Assembly (NCBI GenBank): GCA_009823505.1
Contig: VZQC01013287.1
Span: 2,571,448 to 2,635,447 of the forward strand
From: Rhizomys pruinosus
Taxonomy: Eukaryota; Chordata; Mammalia; Rodentia; Spalacidae
DNA length: 64,000 bases
Direction: 5' to 3'
The notes under the pieces were generated by a model. The model saw only the letters and a list, made by a program, of their open reading frames with translations. It had not been told where the DNA came from and did not search any database. This document shows, in pieces, positions 1 through 11,414 of the stretch. A program made the translations under genes and the position numbers. Numbering within the stretch: the stretch's first letter is position 1; each line of letters starts with the position of its first letter.

Positions 1-3000
1 CTCTCCACAAGTTTTCAGAGCAAAAGAATAAAAGACACTCATTGAACACTTCAACTGCCTGGCATGCTTTCCCTGTTTGTACCGTCTACATTTTGCTGAA
101 TGAAACCAAGGATAGTTTAGGTATTATTGCCCAAAATAATGCAGCAGAAAATGTAGCAGTTGCTTAGCATAAACATCTCACTTTCCAAAGATCTAAATTC
201 AGTTTGGACAGTCTTAAGTTTCTAAATTCCCAAAGAACACATGGTTACTTTTTGTATGTATTTCAACCTAAAACATTTTGGTATGAGTTATAGTTTGTTT
301 GGAAGATCCTGGCTGAGAAGAGTTTTAGATAATAAGGTGGTAATATGAAAAACAATGTCTACTGTTTTGCGCCAGCTAGTGCTTAACAATTTCCCTCAAG
401 CCCTAAGTATGTGCCCTGCTGTTATCTTTCTTTAGCAGTTGAATATTATACTCAAATTTTTACTTGGTTTTTAAAGTACTAAGAAAAACAAGCAATAAAA
501 AGGGGAATGGGGCGTGCTAGTGTTTGAATATGCTCTCTTGTTTCTCTAATTCTGTGCCTCTGTGCATTAATATTTGGATGCATGCATTGCCAGCATGAAA
601 CTTGGTCTTCACAAATACTGCAGTTTTTCAAGAAAACTCTCACAAACCAATAAATGTAACAGACAACATTCCATTTGTGAATGGGCATATGTGAATAAGC
701 AGTGTAGAAAATAGGTTCATTAGAAAATGATTACATCCTTAATAACTAAAAGTGTGGTTATACAAATGGACACTGTCAATGTTCATAACTTAAACCCTGG
801 GTACCTGGTCAAAATGCTTGGGAAACATTAAAATTGAGCTAATTTGTCTCAAGTTCTTTCATTCATACAATAAAGGTTGAAGGAATGGGGGAGATAACAT
901 TTCCTGGTTTTGTTTGTGAAATTGTTTGATACAACCTTGACAGTATCCTTTAATGTCATGAGGTCAATTGTATTGTTAACCAACTTTATGTTCTGGAATT
1001 AGTTTAATAGTGAAAACATTTTCAGTAAGTTGATGTTTACAACCTATAAGCAGGTGAAATCTGTATGTGACCTGTTTATAAGTTGTACTAGGCTAGCTTT
1101 TGTGAACAGTGTGGAAAAGTAAGCCATGAGGAGAGCGATTTAACCAGCTTTAAAGGACTTAAGATGTGCTTTCTAAGCACAGTGTGGATCAAAGAAAACT
1201 CACTAAGACAGGACTTCAGCAGCCTTTTGAGTATGGACAAGTCAGCATAAATAAAGAATGAGAAGGCAGCAGCAGCAAGAGCTTCAACTACAGAGAAGTG
1301 GAGGCATAAGATACTATGATACTAGTGAGCAACTTTACAAAAGCTAGTTAAATCTGCTTATTACAACTGACATATCTGAAGAAAGTAGGAGGAAGGAGCT
1401 TCGCCTTTTGGAACGTCAATGAGATAGTTGCCACAGTCACTAGGTCTAGCATTTAGACCTGCAAGGAAGGGCAATAAGCATTGGGTAAGGCTTGAATTTG
1501 ATTTTTTTCACTAATTAAAGAGTAATTTTTTGTAAAGCAAGGTAAGAGTAATCTTTTTGATTTGCAGGTTGAATGAGAACCCTACTTGCCTAAATGAGGA
1601 ATGTCTTTCCTACCATCTTAAATACGAAGGTTTCTGGCTGGGTAAGATTTGTAGCTCACAGTAAAACTGATGACAGTTTATTTCTCTACAAATCTGTATC
1701 ATAGATTAAAACATCACCCCCTTTCTAGTAGGTACATCTGCAAAATTCCAAGCTGAAAATTTTCTCTTGGTACCCTGTTAAACACATTTTAAAGCTTTTT
1801 ATGCAGTTTAAAATTCTTCAGTGGCCACATGTGTGTTCATCTTGAACCATATGAGGCTTTTTTGCGTGTATATGGTAAAGTCAGTTTTTCATAAGGGAAG
1901 AAAGCAAAGTCAACTTTTCTAAAAATGGTTTTTATAGTACACGTGATTTCTAAGATTAAGCTACTAGTTCCCATCCTAGGAAAAAATTTCCTTCACTTGA
2001 ACTTTTGCAATTATCAGATAATTAATACAGGTTTTTTTTTTTTATTCCTCAAAATTCATTGATATGTAAGTTCAGAATTATCTGGGTCAGTAGCGAGTCT
2101 TTGTATCATCTTTCAATCAGAAACCATCTAATTTACACTTAAGTTCCTTAAGCATCTTCCAAAAGATCAGTTTGGTTACCATTAATCTGTAGATTGATCA
2201 TAAGGGCTAATTTTGCTGCCCCAAAGGGCTTATTTAAAAATTATTTAATTCAGTTTACTTTTTAATAAAACTACAAGGGACAGAGTCAAAATAATAGTTT
2301 CTAAATTGCAAGTCCCATTTCCTACACCAGCAGGGATACCCTACATAAACAGGAAGTTGGCTGGAGCGTATTCCCAGGAAAATGTCTTTAAATCAGGACT
2401 GAATTTCCACAAACCATAGTTACTAAATAAGGTAACAGTCTTTCAATCACAAAATTCCTGATGGAGTTTTGGAGAAATAACATTTTCTATGATGAACATT
2501 GTTCTTTTAAGGGCATTTCCTTTTCCTTTATGAAATAAAATAATTTTTACCTAATATAGTTCACTGTCATTTCTGAACAGTAGCATTTTAGGTTTGTTGC
2601 AACAATAAACAATAGTGAGGGAGATTTTGTTCTACCTGTAGGATACTGCTTCCAGTTCATATTTAAAAGCTGCATTTACACTAAAAGGGAAAGCATGGTA
2701 AAGTTCATTTAGTAGGAACTAAAGAGAAACAACAGACTTGGTTTTAAAGAGTTCTAGTATGTCACAAATTGAAGTTCTGATGACAGTATCACTGAGTGGC
2801 ATTCACAAAGCAGTGAATAAGCATGCTGATGTGCAAGCAGTAACCTAAGGATTGTTATGTTAGCCTAAAGTATTCAGTTTTAAACTCTAAATGTTACTTG
2901 GGTTTTAAGACATCACAGGTGGTCTGTAATGGATTTGATTGTTTCATTTGTAGTATAATGAAATGTTTACAGAAAGATAACTTTTTCATTAAAATATTTT

Positions 3001-3420
3001 TAGCAATGTGTGTGTGGTTTTATCACTTTGCAATATTGTGATTTAAGTGGGTAATTTTAGATTCTAATAGGAAATGTAGGGTGAGCCTTTATATAATGTA
3101 TAAAGTTTATCTTAATTCTATTAAATGGAAAATAAAATTGGGAAATTAAGAACACGGGTCTCAAAGGACAACACATGAAATAATTGAGTGATGTAGAGTT
3201 TTTGAACTTTAAGGTGTGGGGGTGAGATAATTAGGTCTAAGTGAATTCCTGAAGGTGTAGTTCTGCACATTAAGAACTGTGGTGTAACTTGGGACATTGG
3301 TTGAACATAACAGTGAAGGTGAATGGGGGAAAGAAGCTAACCTGAAACCACTGCAGCTTAACCCTTAACCCAAGCAAAGGGAATGTGGTTACAGTTACTG
3401 TGGATTGGTTTGCTGACATT
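1..3420. other. SINE-free AT-rich stretch, possible distal 3' UTR or flank of a convergent gene
   Basis: No convincing SINE, long ORF or splice-bounded exon is visible here, whereas the rest of the window carries a SINE about every 300-600 bases. The stretch is AT-rich with long runs of non-repetitive sequence and several AATAAA-like hexamers on the plus strand, for example near 3,130. In human and mouse the gene facing the 3' end of NFE2L2 is HNRNPA3, transcribed in the opposite direction, so a long alternative 3' UTR of that gene reaching into this part of the window is plausible. That reading rests on synteny and lack of repeats only; I did not recognise HNRNPA3 coding sequence. Confidence 0.3.
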
Positions 3421-3439
3421 GTGTGTGTCCATCTCTAGC

Positions 3440-3545
3440 TGCACCTTTATCCTTTTTGACCTTCGGGACAGTCTAGCCATGGAACCCAAGCTTCCCTCAG
3501 ACCTGTGATCTCCCTGCCCCAGCCTCCTGAGTGCTGGGACCTTGG
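3440..3545 (-). repeat. degenerate B1-like SINE fragment
   Basis: The words CAGCCTCCTGAGTGCTGGGA in reverse orientation resemble the 5' half of an old B1; the remainder is too diverged to align by eye. Confidence 0.35.
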
Positions 3546-4018
3546 GGGTACTTTCTCACACATGAGTTCGTCTACTAAGTGAATTAATCCTGACAGCGTG
3601 GGTTATGATTTGCAGCTGTTTCTAGAGTTGTAGGAGGAATTCAAACACTGGTTTCACAATCTGAAATGTGTGCCCTACTTTGAGTTTTGCTAAAATCAAG
3701 AATGGGTGTGGGAAAACTTAGTTAAGATGGGTGGGATTCTAAGCCAATGGTACCTCCCTGGCCAGGCAAAAGATTTAGCATTCGGCCCTGAGAATTGAAT
3801 CATGATGGATATTTAAGCAGACATGATGGAATAAAATTTCGATCTGCATTTGAACCTCAACCTGCGTACACGTGGTGTGCTTTCCTGTGCGTATTTTCCA
3901 CATGGGTCGTCCCAGGATTAAGTGGGCCCCGCCACAAATCTCGGCAGCGACACCACAAATGGGCTTAAGTATATTTGCTTTTCTCAGGGTGAAAGTGCCT
4001 GTATAATGCCAAATACTG

Positions 4019-4092
4019 AGAGCTAGGATTGTGGATCAGTGGCAGTGTTTGCCTAGCATACCCAAGGCCCTGAGTTCATCTTCAGCACACAA
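4019..4092 (+). repeat. ID element (tRNA-Ala/BC1-derived SINE)
   Basis: The order 'ATCAGTGGCAGTGTTTGCCTAGCAT...AAGGCCCTGAGTTCA' matches the A and B boxes of ID elements. It is diverged and has no clear A tail. Confidence 0.65.
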
Positions 4093-4399
4093 ATCCCTGA
4101 ACACTTGCCAAATAGGCAATGGAATTTGAAATCCTTCATGAACCTACCATGTCTTAAATTGATCTTCAGTGTTTCTTTTGTCAAAAGTGTCCTTTTATAC
4201 ACTGAGTTGATTTACCTTTGGGTTGACTATACTGCGTTAAGATATAGGGGAAGTTTAAAAAAAAAAAAGGTTAAGAACAGGGATATGTTAATTGCATACT
4301 CAGAGCTTCAGAGAATTTGCCCATGCCATTCAGATCCCAAAGCTAGTTGGTAAGGAAATGGCAAACCAAGCTGTGGGAGAGGTTTTCTGTAAAACAATT

Positions 4400-4581
4400 T
4401 GTGTTTTGCTTGCATGTATGTAATTGCACTTATGCTGTGTAATTCCAGTCAGGAGAGGGTGTTGGATTCCCTGGAACTGGAATTAATGGACAGTTAGTGC
4501 CTATGTGGGTGCTGGAAACTGAACCCAAGTTCTCTGTAAGAGCAGCCAGTATGCCTAATCACTGAGCCACCTTTCCAGACC
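4400..4581 (-). repeat. B2 SINE
   Basis: Reverse-oriented B2: GCATGTATG tail region, GTGGGTGCTGGAAACTGAACCC (B box side) and a terminal CTTTCCAGACC head. It is moderately diverged. Confidence 0.75.
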
Positions 4582-4649
4582 TATGGGGAGCAGTTTTGAG
4601 TCTTGGAATGTGGGTAAATATTGCAGGTTACCCACTAACTTCTGGTGGT

Positions 4650-4748
4650 AGGAACAGGGTTTCCTATAGCCCCAGCTTGGCTGGCCTGAAACCAACATGC
4701 ATGCCTGTGAATAATGGGTCTTAAATGGTGTGTGCCACTCTGCCCAGT
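4650..4748 (-). repeat. degenerate B1 SINE
   Basis: CAGGGTTTCCTATAGCCCCAGC followed by a poorly matching middle and a TGTGTGCCACTCTGCCCAG end, as in a reverse B1 with many changes. Confidence 0.5.
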
Positions 4749-4767
4749 CGTTGCCATTTTTAATGTT

Positions 4768-4960
4768 TTTTTGTGTGTTTTGCCTGCGTGTAGGTAAGTA
4801 GTGTCTGCAGTGCCTAAAGAGGCCAAAGGAATGTGTTGGATCCTCTGGAACCTGAGTTACAGATGGTTGTTAGCTGCCATGTGGGTGCTGGGACTCTAAC
4901 CTGCTTTCTTTGGCAGGATAGCCAGTGTTCTTAGCCACTAAGCCATCCTTTCTCCAGCTC
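4768..4960 (-). repeat. B2 SINE
   Basis: Reverse B2 with TGCCTGCGTGTAGG, CATGTGGGTGCTGGGACT and a TTTCTCCAGCTC head. Confidence 0.75.
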
Positions 4961-5005
4961 CCTGCCATTGTATTTTTAGATGGCTTTAAAATGGTCAGTT
5001 GACAA

Positions 5006-5142
5006 ACCGGGCGTGGTGGCGCACGCCTTTAATCCTAGCACTTGGGAGGCAGAGGCAGGCGGATCTTTGTGAGTTCAAGGCCAGCCTGGTCTACAGAGTG
5101 AGTTCCAGGACAGCTGGGGCTACAGGGAGACCCAGTCTCACT
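5006..5142 (+). repeat. B1 SINE
   Basis: Forward B1 from CCGGGCGTGGTGGCGCACGC to GGGAGACCCAGTCTC, well preserved at the head. Confidence 0.85.
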
Positions 5143-5249
5143 GGATAGCCCAAGTTGGCCTCCCAACTGTTGGTAATCCCGTGTCTTCAACCTGAACACA
5201 GCTAGGTAACCTAGGTGAGGTGTTTATACACATAAATTGTAGGACTTGA

Positions 5250-5445
5250 AAGTAGTCAGATGCGGCTCAAGAGCACCAACTTCTCTTGCAGAGGATTGGG
5301 GTTCAATTCCCAGCACCTACATGGCAGCTAAGAGCTGTCTTTTAACTCCAGTTCCAGGGGAATCCAGACACCCTCTTCTGACTGCTACAGCATTGCATGA
5401 CATGGGTGCACAAACCTACATGCAGACAATACACTCATAAGAAAG
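5250..5445 (+). repeat. B2 SINE, 5' degraded
   Basis: Forward B2 from AAGAGCACCAACTTCTCTTGC to the ATGCAGACAATACACTCATA tail. The GGGCTGGAGAG head is missing. Confidence 0.75.
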
Positions 5446-5651
5446 TAATTATCAGAGTGTTTTGTTGCCAAGGAATAGGCAGCCTTATTAAATCCTGATT
5501 TTCTTTGGTGGGTCTGGCTTAACACCTTAGACTGTTACGTAAAAAACATTTTGAGGTTGCAACTAATTTAAAACTGCTAAAGTCATTAGCACTGTCAGGT
5601 ACCAGTCTTGAAGAAATGTTCTTTTATGAAATATTAAAAATAACTTACTAA

Positions 5652-6210
5652 TGTGGAGGTAGCTCATTGGGTAAGAGCACTTCCTGCTCAGAGTTAGAGC
5701 AAACAAGTTGAGTTAGGAATTCCTAACATCCACATTCAAAAAAAAAAAAAAAAAGCCAGTCTTAGCCACACATGCCTGTAATCACAACACTATGAAGTAC
5801 AGAACTGGGATTTCTAGGGCTTGCTGCCTGCTTAAATGTAGGTTCAGTGAAGAGACCAGTTGTGGAGGGAATAAGGGTGAATGGCAGAGCAGGATGCTGA
5901 AATTCCTTGCCATTCATGTGCATATGCCACACAACAAAATTGAGACCTTTGATTTAGGTTAAGTTCATGCAAAAATTGAGAGTACACTCAGGTTAAATGT
6001 GAATTTGGAATTTTAAAGTTGCCTACCAAAAACGGTTTCCAGTGTGGTTTTGATTCTAAAATTGTAATGGGTGATGGTTTGAACACTGGTTTTCCTCCAA
6101 TATTGAAGTCTTAACAGTCATTAAACTTTTTCTCATTTTTCCAGTAATATCAACTAAAACTGTCTTTAAAGTGGGGAGAATGTGTTTTGATCCATAATCA
6201 CAGAGTAAAC
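5652..6210 (+). other. B2 fragment with A tail, then non-genic DNA
   Basis: AGCTCATTGGGTAAGAGCAC resembles a B2 head. An A run follows at about 5,737-5,754 without the B2 body. From 5,760 to 6,210 there is old SINE-like sequence (CATGCCTGTAATCACAACAC) and otherwise nothing recognisable. Confidence 0.4.
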
Positions 6211-6211
6211 A

Positions 6212-6342
6212 TTTTAGTCTCACTAGCCCCAGCTGGCCTGTAACTTGCTATGTGGATCAGGCCAATCTTGAACTCAGAGATCACCTGCTCTGTCTCCTAG
6301 GTGCTGGGATTAAAGCCATCCACCATCACACTCAGCATCATA
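6212..6342 (-). repeat. B1 SINE
   Basis: Reverse B1 with CCCCAGCTGGCCTGTAACTTGC and GTGCTGGGATTAAAGCC. Confidence 0.75.
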
Positions 6343-7282
6343 ATCACAGAAATTAAGGGTACAGTCGACATCTTAACAGCACCTCATTCACTCAAAAACA
6401 TGGTCCTAAAAAACCTCAGGAAGAAAACAGGATTAAGGTATCTAAGATGTCTGACATCAGTAACCCCAAACGTGCATGTTGCAGCCCGCAGAATTGAACT
6501 TAAAACAGGTGAAGTAAGGTTTAAGAGTTGATGAACTAGATTTGAACAGGTCAACTAGTTCTAAGTGTAGTACCTAAATGCAGAAGAGAAATTTTAGAAC
6601 CTTGTCTTTGGTGGCTATGTGGTAAGCTAGGATTTGTGTAAAAAATTAAACCCAAGTCTACATACAGCACTTACTACCCAAAACACTATTTTAGATACTT
6701 CAAGGTACTGTTAATGGTCAGTTATTTTGTATGAAGCCCAGAATCTTTCCAGGTTGGACTAATGTGGATGGATGAAGTGTGTGCTTCTGCCTGTTCAGCC
6801 AATTCCAGGTGCTCCAAGTGCAGTTGTCCGTAAGATTCCTGTAATAGTTTTGTCATCTGAATAGTTTCTTCTCCATCTGTACCATAGCTCCAGAGGACAG
6901 TATGAGACTCAGGACATATATACTATTTCGAATCCCAGATCCACTGTCCTTTCAAGTCATTTCAACTGGAGCCTTCGAGTCATGGGGTCATACATATTCT
7001 TACTGAGCTACTTTAGTTTCACATAGTAACAAAGACAAGGTTCAAAGAAAATGAGCAAAGCACCCATTTACACAGTGCTTACAGTAGCTGTAGAATGTAT
7101 TTCCACTTTACAGATGAGACTGAGGGCTAAAGTGAGTTGCTGGAGCACAGTCTGGTGCCAGGGGTTGGTGGGCCTCTACACATACATTGCTTAGCACAGA
7201 CTGATGGGACTCTTTGAGGAGGATGGTTTACAACGTAATCGCTATTAACTCAAGTGACTCTCCATTCCCCCCCCACCGCCTT
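6343..7282. other. intergenic DNA with a probable MIR remnant
   Basis: No gene is visible. Around 7,060-7,165 the words CACAGTGCTTACAG and CACTTTACAGATGAGACTGAG fit the core of an ancient MIR element. The rest is unassigned. Confidence 0.45.
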
Positions 7283-7428
7283 TTTCTGTCTTTTTGAGAT
7301 GGTCTCCTCACAGCCCCAGCTGTCCTGAAACTCACTTTGTAGACCAGGCTGGTCTTGAACTCACAGAGATCCACCTGCCTCTGCCTCCTGAGTGCTGGGA
7401 TTAAAGGCATGTGACACCATGCCTGGCT
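7283..7428 (-). repeat. B1 SINE
   Basis: Reverse B1: TCTTTTTGAGATGGTCTCC to CACCATGCCTGGCT. Confidence 0.85.
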
Positions 7429-7561
7429 CTCCTCCCCACTTTTCAAAACACACCTGTTCAACTTGTTTCATATATATATATCAGAGCTTTCACTTATGAC
7501 AAACCTGCCTTGTTAGTGTGCCACTATACTCAGCTCCCAACACTTCAAAAGGCAAAAAGCA

Positions 7562-7690
7562 GCAGGGCGTGGTGGAGCACACCTTTAATCCTAGCCCTTG
7601 GGAGGCAGAGGTAGGCAGATCTTTGAGTTCTGGGCTACAGGGAGGCCCTGTGGCTCTAAAAGGGACAAAAAAGACAAAAAAAAAAAAGAA
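7562..7690 (+). repeat. B1 SINE, internally deleted
   Basis: Starts CAGGGCGTGGTGGAGCACAC and runs to GGCAGATCTTTGAGTTC, then jumps to GGGCTACAGGGAGGCCCTG, so about 40 bases of the B1 middle are missing. Confidence 0.75.
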
Positions 7691-7754
7691 AAAGTTAAAC
7701 TACAGAAGTGGCTTATGGAAAGCTCTTAAAGGCTTTTTTGGTTTTTTTGGGTGC

Positions 7755-8000
7755 TTTTCAGACAGGGGCTCCCTATAGCCCCAGCTGGGCTGGACTCACG
7801 CTGTAGACCAGGCTTGGCCTTGAAATCACAGAGATCCACCTTCTTCTGCCTGCCCCATTGCTAATGATGTAAAGGCGTGGCACCACCATCCAGGCTTAAA
7901 GACAGTTCCTAGCCACCATGTGGGTGGGAATTGAAACTGGGTCCTCTGTCGACCTGCAAGAGCATCCGTGCTCCTTAACGCTGAGCCTCTCTCCAGCCCC
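7755..8000 (-). repeat. composite B2-B1 SINE, copy 1
   Basis: Read on the minus strand, a B2 head (GGGCTGGAGAGAGGCTCAGC) runs to AGGAACTGTCTTTAA and continues directly into GCCTGGATGGTGGTGCCACG, the start of B1, which then runs to its normal end. In ordinary B2 the TCTTTAA is followed by CTCCAGTTCC. The same junction recurs at 48.3 kb and 63.5 kb. The flanks are T-rich and I cannot define a target-site duplication here. Confidence 0.7.
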
Positions 8001-8089
8001 CAAAGTTGTTTTTTTTTTTTTTTTTTTTTTTAAAATAATAAAATTGTTTTTTTAAAGGGGCAGGGGTTGCAAGGTGGCATATTTTAAAC

Positions 8090-8299
8090 TTTTGTTTTTA
8101 TGTGTTGACTTTTTACGGGGGTGAAGTGGGGGGTTAAGTGCACCGCCATGAAGGCCTATTGGAGGCAGAAGAGGGCATCAGATACCCTGGAACTGAAATT
8201 ATAACTGGCTATTAGCTATCATGTGGGTGCTGGAAATTGAACCCAGGTCCTCTGGAAGAACAGCAGATACTCTTAACTGCTGGGCCATCTCTTCAGGCA
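8090..8299 (-). repeat. B2 SINE
   Basis: Reverse B2 with ATGTGGGTGCTGGAAATTGAACCC and CCATCTCTTCAGGC at the head. Confidence 0.8.
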
Positions 8300-8451
8300 C
8301 AGGCTTTGTTTTTGAATCCTCTACATGTCTGTTGGTCACAATATGTCCCTGTATATGAGTCAGTTTTCCCATGTCTATCATTTCTGTTCCTATTCAGTTG
8401 ACTATTAGAAAATTTTTAATTTTGGTTGTGAAATGCAAAATTCAGTACTTT

Positions 8452-8696
8452 CTTTTTTTTTTTAATATATATTATCTTGTATGTGTATGAATGTACTGTT
8501 CTGCATGAGGTTGGGTGCACCCGTGTCTGCAATGCCGCGGAGGTCAGAAGAGGTGTCGGATTCCCTGGAACTGGAGTTCTCCTTGAATTGGATTACAGAG
8601 GGTTCTTAGCCGCCTTGTGGGTTGCTGGGGATCGAACGCGGGGCTCCGTGCAAGAGTGTCGGTGCTTTTAAACCGCTAGGCAATCTCTCCAGTCCC
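8452..8696 (-). repeat. B2 SINE with target-site duplication
   Basis: Reverse B2 flanked by the direct repeat AAAATTCAGTACTTT at 8,437-8,451 and 8,697-8,711, which marks a fairly recent single insertion. Confidence 0.9.
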
Positions 8697-8954
8697 AAAA
8701 TTCAGTACTTTTATCTCTGCGTGGAGTCTAGAACAGAGACCAATCATCTGGTAGGAACCTCCACTTGGTATCCATTACTAAACAGGAGCCCTAAGTATTG
8801 TCCACTACCTTCTATCTTTTTATAACTTTATTTTGCTATCTTCAGCCAGTCCTATTCAAACCAGCCTTGGTCTTTGGAATTGCTATGTTCAGAGCACCAG
8901 AGCCCTGAGCTAATAGAGTGGCTTGACCTGTATCTTCAGACGTTACAAACTTTT

Positions 8955-9216
8955 TAAAAAAATTTTTAAATATTGTTATTTATTAATTTCTTTTTGTATG
9001 TGTATAGCAATGGTACTGTCTGCATGCAAGTCTGTGCACCCGTGTCGTGCAACGCCGCGGAGGTCAGAAGAGGGTCTCGGATTCCCCTGGAACTGGAGTT
9101 CTCCTGGAATTGGAGCTTCAGACGGTTCTCAGCCGCCATGTGGGTGCTGGGGATCGAACCCGGGTCCTCTGTAAGAGCGGTCGGCACTCTTAACCGCTAG
9201 GCCATCTCTCCAGCCC
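8955..9216 (-). repeat. young B2 SINE with 18-bp target-site duplication
   Basis: Reverse B2 close to consensus, including the extra GGAATTGGAG block. It is flanked by CAGACGTTACAAACTTTT at 8,937-8,954 and 9,217-9,234. Confidence 0.93.
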
Positions 9217-9279
9217 CAGACGTTACAAACTTTTAAGTTGCAATGCTTTTAATTTCTCCCCTTCAATACCACTTTATTT

Positions 9280-9463
9280 GACTTAACATTTTTACTTTGA
9301 GTGTATTGCCTGTATGTATGTTAAGTGCACCCATATCATGCAATGCCCTTGGAGGCCAGAAGAGGGTGTCAGATCCCCTGGACTTGGAGTTAGAGACAGC
9401 TACCATGTGGGGGCTGGGAACTGAACTTGGGTCCTCTGCAAGAGCAGCCATCTCTCTAGCCTC
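9280..9463 (-). repeat. B2 SINE
   Basis: Reverse B2 from TTGCCTGTATGTATG to CCATCTCTCTAGCC with a shortened middle. Confidence 0.8.
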
Positions 9464-9744
9464 TAGAATGCCACTTTGAAGAACACACAGATACTGGCTT
9501 TTTTCTTATAGCACAGCAGGCATACAACTGTCATGTTGTAATAAGTTTTCATGTTAACGTGTACCATTTCCTTGATTGAGATGTTTGACAATGCTAATAC
9601 TTCATGTTTAGTATAAAATGTTTTTGAATTTTCAAAACCATTCTGAAAATGCAAAATATCCAGATTTGCTAAATGGATGATTGTCCTATGGAAAGTACTT
9701 TTGTGAATAAACTCAAAAGAATTGAATTTAGGTCATGAAACTCC

Positions 9745-10196
9745 TTTATTAGTGCCAGCCCCTTAAAGTTTTTTTTGTTTTTGTCAGCGCTAAACAATTT
9801 AATATAAAAATGTCATTTTTTGTTCATACAGTATATAAAAAAAAGTATAGTGGTTAGTTTTGAAACAATTTTTTAGCCAGATGTCATATAAATCTATGTA
9901 ACAAATGCAGTAAGAACAGTATAAATAAGTTTTGTAGTATTTACACTTATACAGAAACTAGCCCAAATGGTGTTCTAAGATTAACTTCATAGTTAAATGA
10001 AACTGATTCAACATTGATATTTTTAATGCTTTGCAAAGTTTCATTACTTTCTATACTAGTTTTGGCTATAATTTTGCACAGTTATTTATAAAGTGTATTT
10101 CTTCATTTCACATCATAGTAGGAAGTTTTAGTAGAACAGTACAAAATAAAAACACTAGCTCAAAAAAGGCTAAAATCTTCCCAAACCTAGTTTTTC
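9745..10196 (-). other. Nfe2l2: Nfe2l2 3' UTR with candidate poly(A) signals
   Basis: The segment follows the exon 5 stop codon without repeats. On the minus strand a canonical AATAAA lies at 9,750-9,745 and an ATTAAA at 9,803-9,798; either could direct cleavage. The sequence is AU-rich, as expected for this transcript. Which signal is used, and the exact end, cannot be decided from sequence. Confidence 0.6.
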
Positions 10197-11414
10197 CTAA
10201 CATCTATCTGGCTTCTTTGTTTTTGGAACAAGGAATACATTGCCGTCCCTGGTTTGCTGCAGGGAGTATTCGCTAGGAGAATAAGGCTTTCCATCTTCAT
10301 CACGTAACATGCTGAAGACTTCAAGATACAAGGTGCTGAGCTGTTTTTTTAGTAGATGGAGGCTTCGGTCATTTTCTCCTTTTTCTTTGAGTAATTTTTC
10401 TTTTTCATCTTTTAAGTGACCTAAATCTTGCTCCAGTTCTACTATATTTTCCAGTTTTCTTTTTCTGCAATTTTGAGCAGCCACTTTATTCTTCCCTCTC
10501 CTACGTATATCTCGGATTAAGGCAAGTTGAGCTTCATTGAATTGCTCCTTGGACATCATTTCATTGAAGTCATCAACAGGGAGGTTAATGATTTTTTCAA
10601 CAGGGAATGGGATATGGAGAGCTTTTGCCCTAAGCTCATCTCTTGTGAGATGAGCCTCCAAGCGGCTTGAATGTTTGTCTTTTGTGAATGGAGCTTTTCG
10701 ATGACCAGGACTTACAGGCATTTCCTTTTTTGTTGTGTTTTCACACTGGGCATCATGCATGGGAACACTGTGTCCTTGAGCTGGTGACAGAGGTTGCACT
10801 GTATCCCCTGAAGAATGTGTTGGCTGTGTTTTAGGACCATTCTGTTGGACACTTCCAGGGGCACTATCTAGCTCTTCCATTTCAGAGTCACTAAACCCAG
10901 GCGGTGGGTCTCCATAGATGGAAAATTCCACTGAGTGTTCTGGGGATGCTCTGCTGGGACTAGTGTTGAGTGAAATGCCAGAGTCAGAATCATTGAATTC
11001 TGCTGTGCTTTCAGGGTGCTTCTGGTTGAAAGCTTTACAAAGTGACAGATCACAGCCATCAATAGGCTCACTTAGAAGTTCAGAAAGTGACTGACTGACA
11101 TTAATGGAAGGCATGCTGTTACTGACACTGGATTCTGCTATGAAAGCAGAATAAAATTCATCACCAAAATCTGTGTGTAATGTGGCATCTGAATCTAACG
11201 AGTTCACTGTCAGCTGGCTGGGATCATCTGTGGAGAGGATGCTGCTGAAAGAATCCTCAAAACCATGAAGAAAGTGCGTACTGCAGCTGCCCACTTCTTT
11301 TTCCAGTGAGGGGATGGATGAATAAAAATGATAATTGTTGTCAATTTCTGCCAGTTTGGCTTCTGGGCTTGGAACCCTGGTCATCTCAACGAGCTTGTTT
11401 TCTGTATTAAGACA
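10197..11414 (-). CDS. Nfe2l2: Nfe2l2 exon 5: NRF2 residues 194-598 (Neh7, Neh6, CNC-bZIP, Neh3)
   Basis: This is the large last coding exon of NRF2, the CNC-bZIP activator that pairs with small MAF proteins on antioxidant response elements in the nucleus. It begins after a TTCCAG acceptor at CLNTENK and reads 405 residues to TAG at 10,199-10,197. Visible in order: acidic and Neh7 region; Neh6 with beta-TrCP motifs DSGIS (337-341) and DSAPGS (376-381); the CNC segment [20 protein letters not shown]; the basic region [17 protein letters not shown] (497-513); a leucine zipper from [10 protein letters not shown]; a nuclear export-type LYLEVF; and Neh3 with VFLVPK (586-591). The last residues are KKPDRC, unlike the KKN ending of human and mouse, because ATCT is duplicated at 10,202-10,209 and shifts the frame just before the stop. 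The body of the protein is intact, so this is an altered C terminus rather than a pseudogene. Confidence 0.97.
   Translation of the reverse strand, partial: CLNTENKLVEMTRVPSPEAKLAEIDNNYHFYSSIPSLEKEVGSCSTHFLHGFEDSFSSILSTDDPSQLTVNSLDSDATLHTDFGDEFYSAFIAESSVSNSMPSINVSQSLSELLSEPIDGCDLSLCKAFNQKHPESTAEFNDSDSGISLNTSPSRASPEHSVEFSIYGDPPPGFSDSEMEELDSAPGSVQQNGPKTQPTHSSGDTVQPLSPAQGHSVPMHDAQCENTTKKEMPVSPGHRKAPFTKDKHSSRLEAHLTRDELRAKALHIPFPVEKIINLPVDDFNEMMSKEQFNEAQLALIRDIRRRGKNKVAAQNCRKRKLENIVELEQDLGHLKDEKEKLLKEKGENDRSLHLLKKQLSTLYLEVFSMLRDEDGKPYSPSEYSLQQTRDGNVFLVPKTKKPDRC

Noticed and set aside
4019..4092. tRNA-Ala gene
   Set aside because: It has the A and B boxes of an ID SINE but no intact cloverleaf.
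9001..9200. Open frames of 60-105 residues with recurring CMQVCAPVSCNAAEVRRG-type peptides
   Set aside because: They are translations of B2 SINEs and recur wherever a B2 lies; there is no splice context or conservation.
10868..11071. Minus-strand frame inside exon 5
   Set aside because: Shadow of the NRF2 frame in another phase.
10197..11414. Exon 5 as part of a processed Nfe2l2 pseudogene
   Set aside because: Introns with good splice signals separate five in-frame exons and a CpG-island promoter is present, so this is the real gene.
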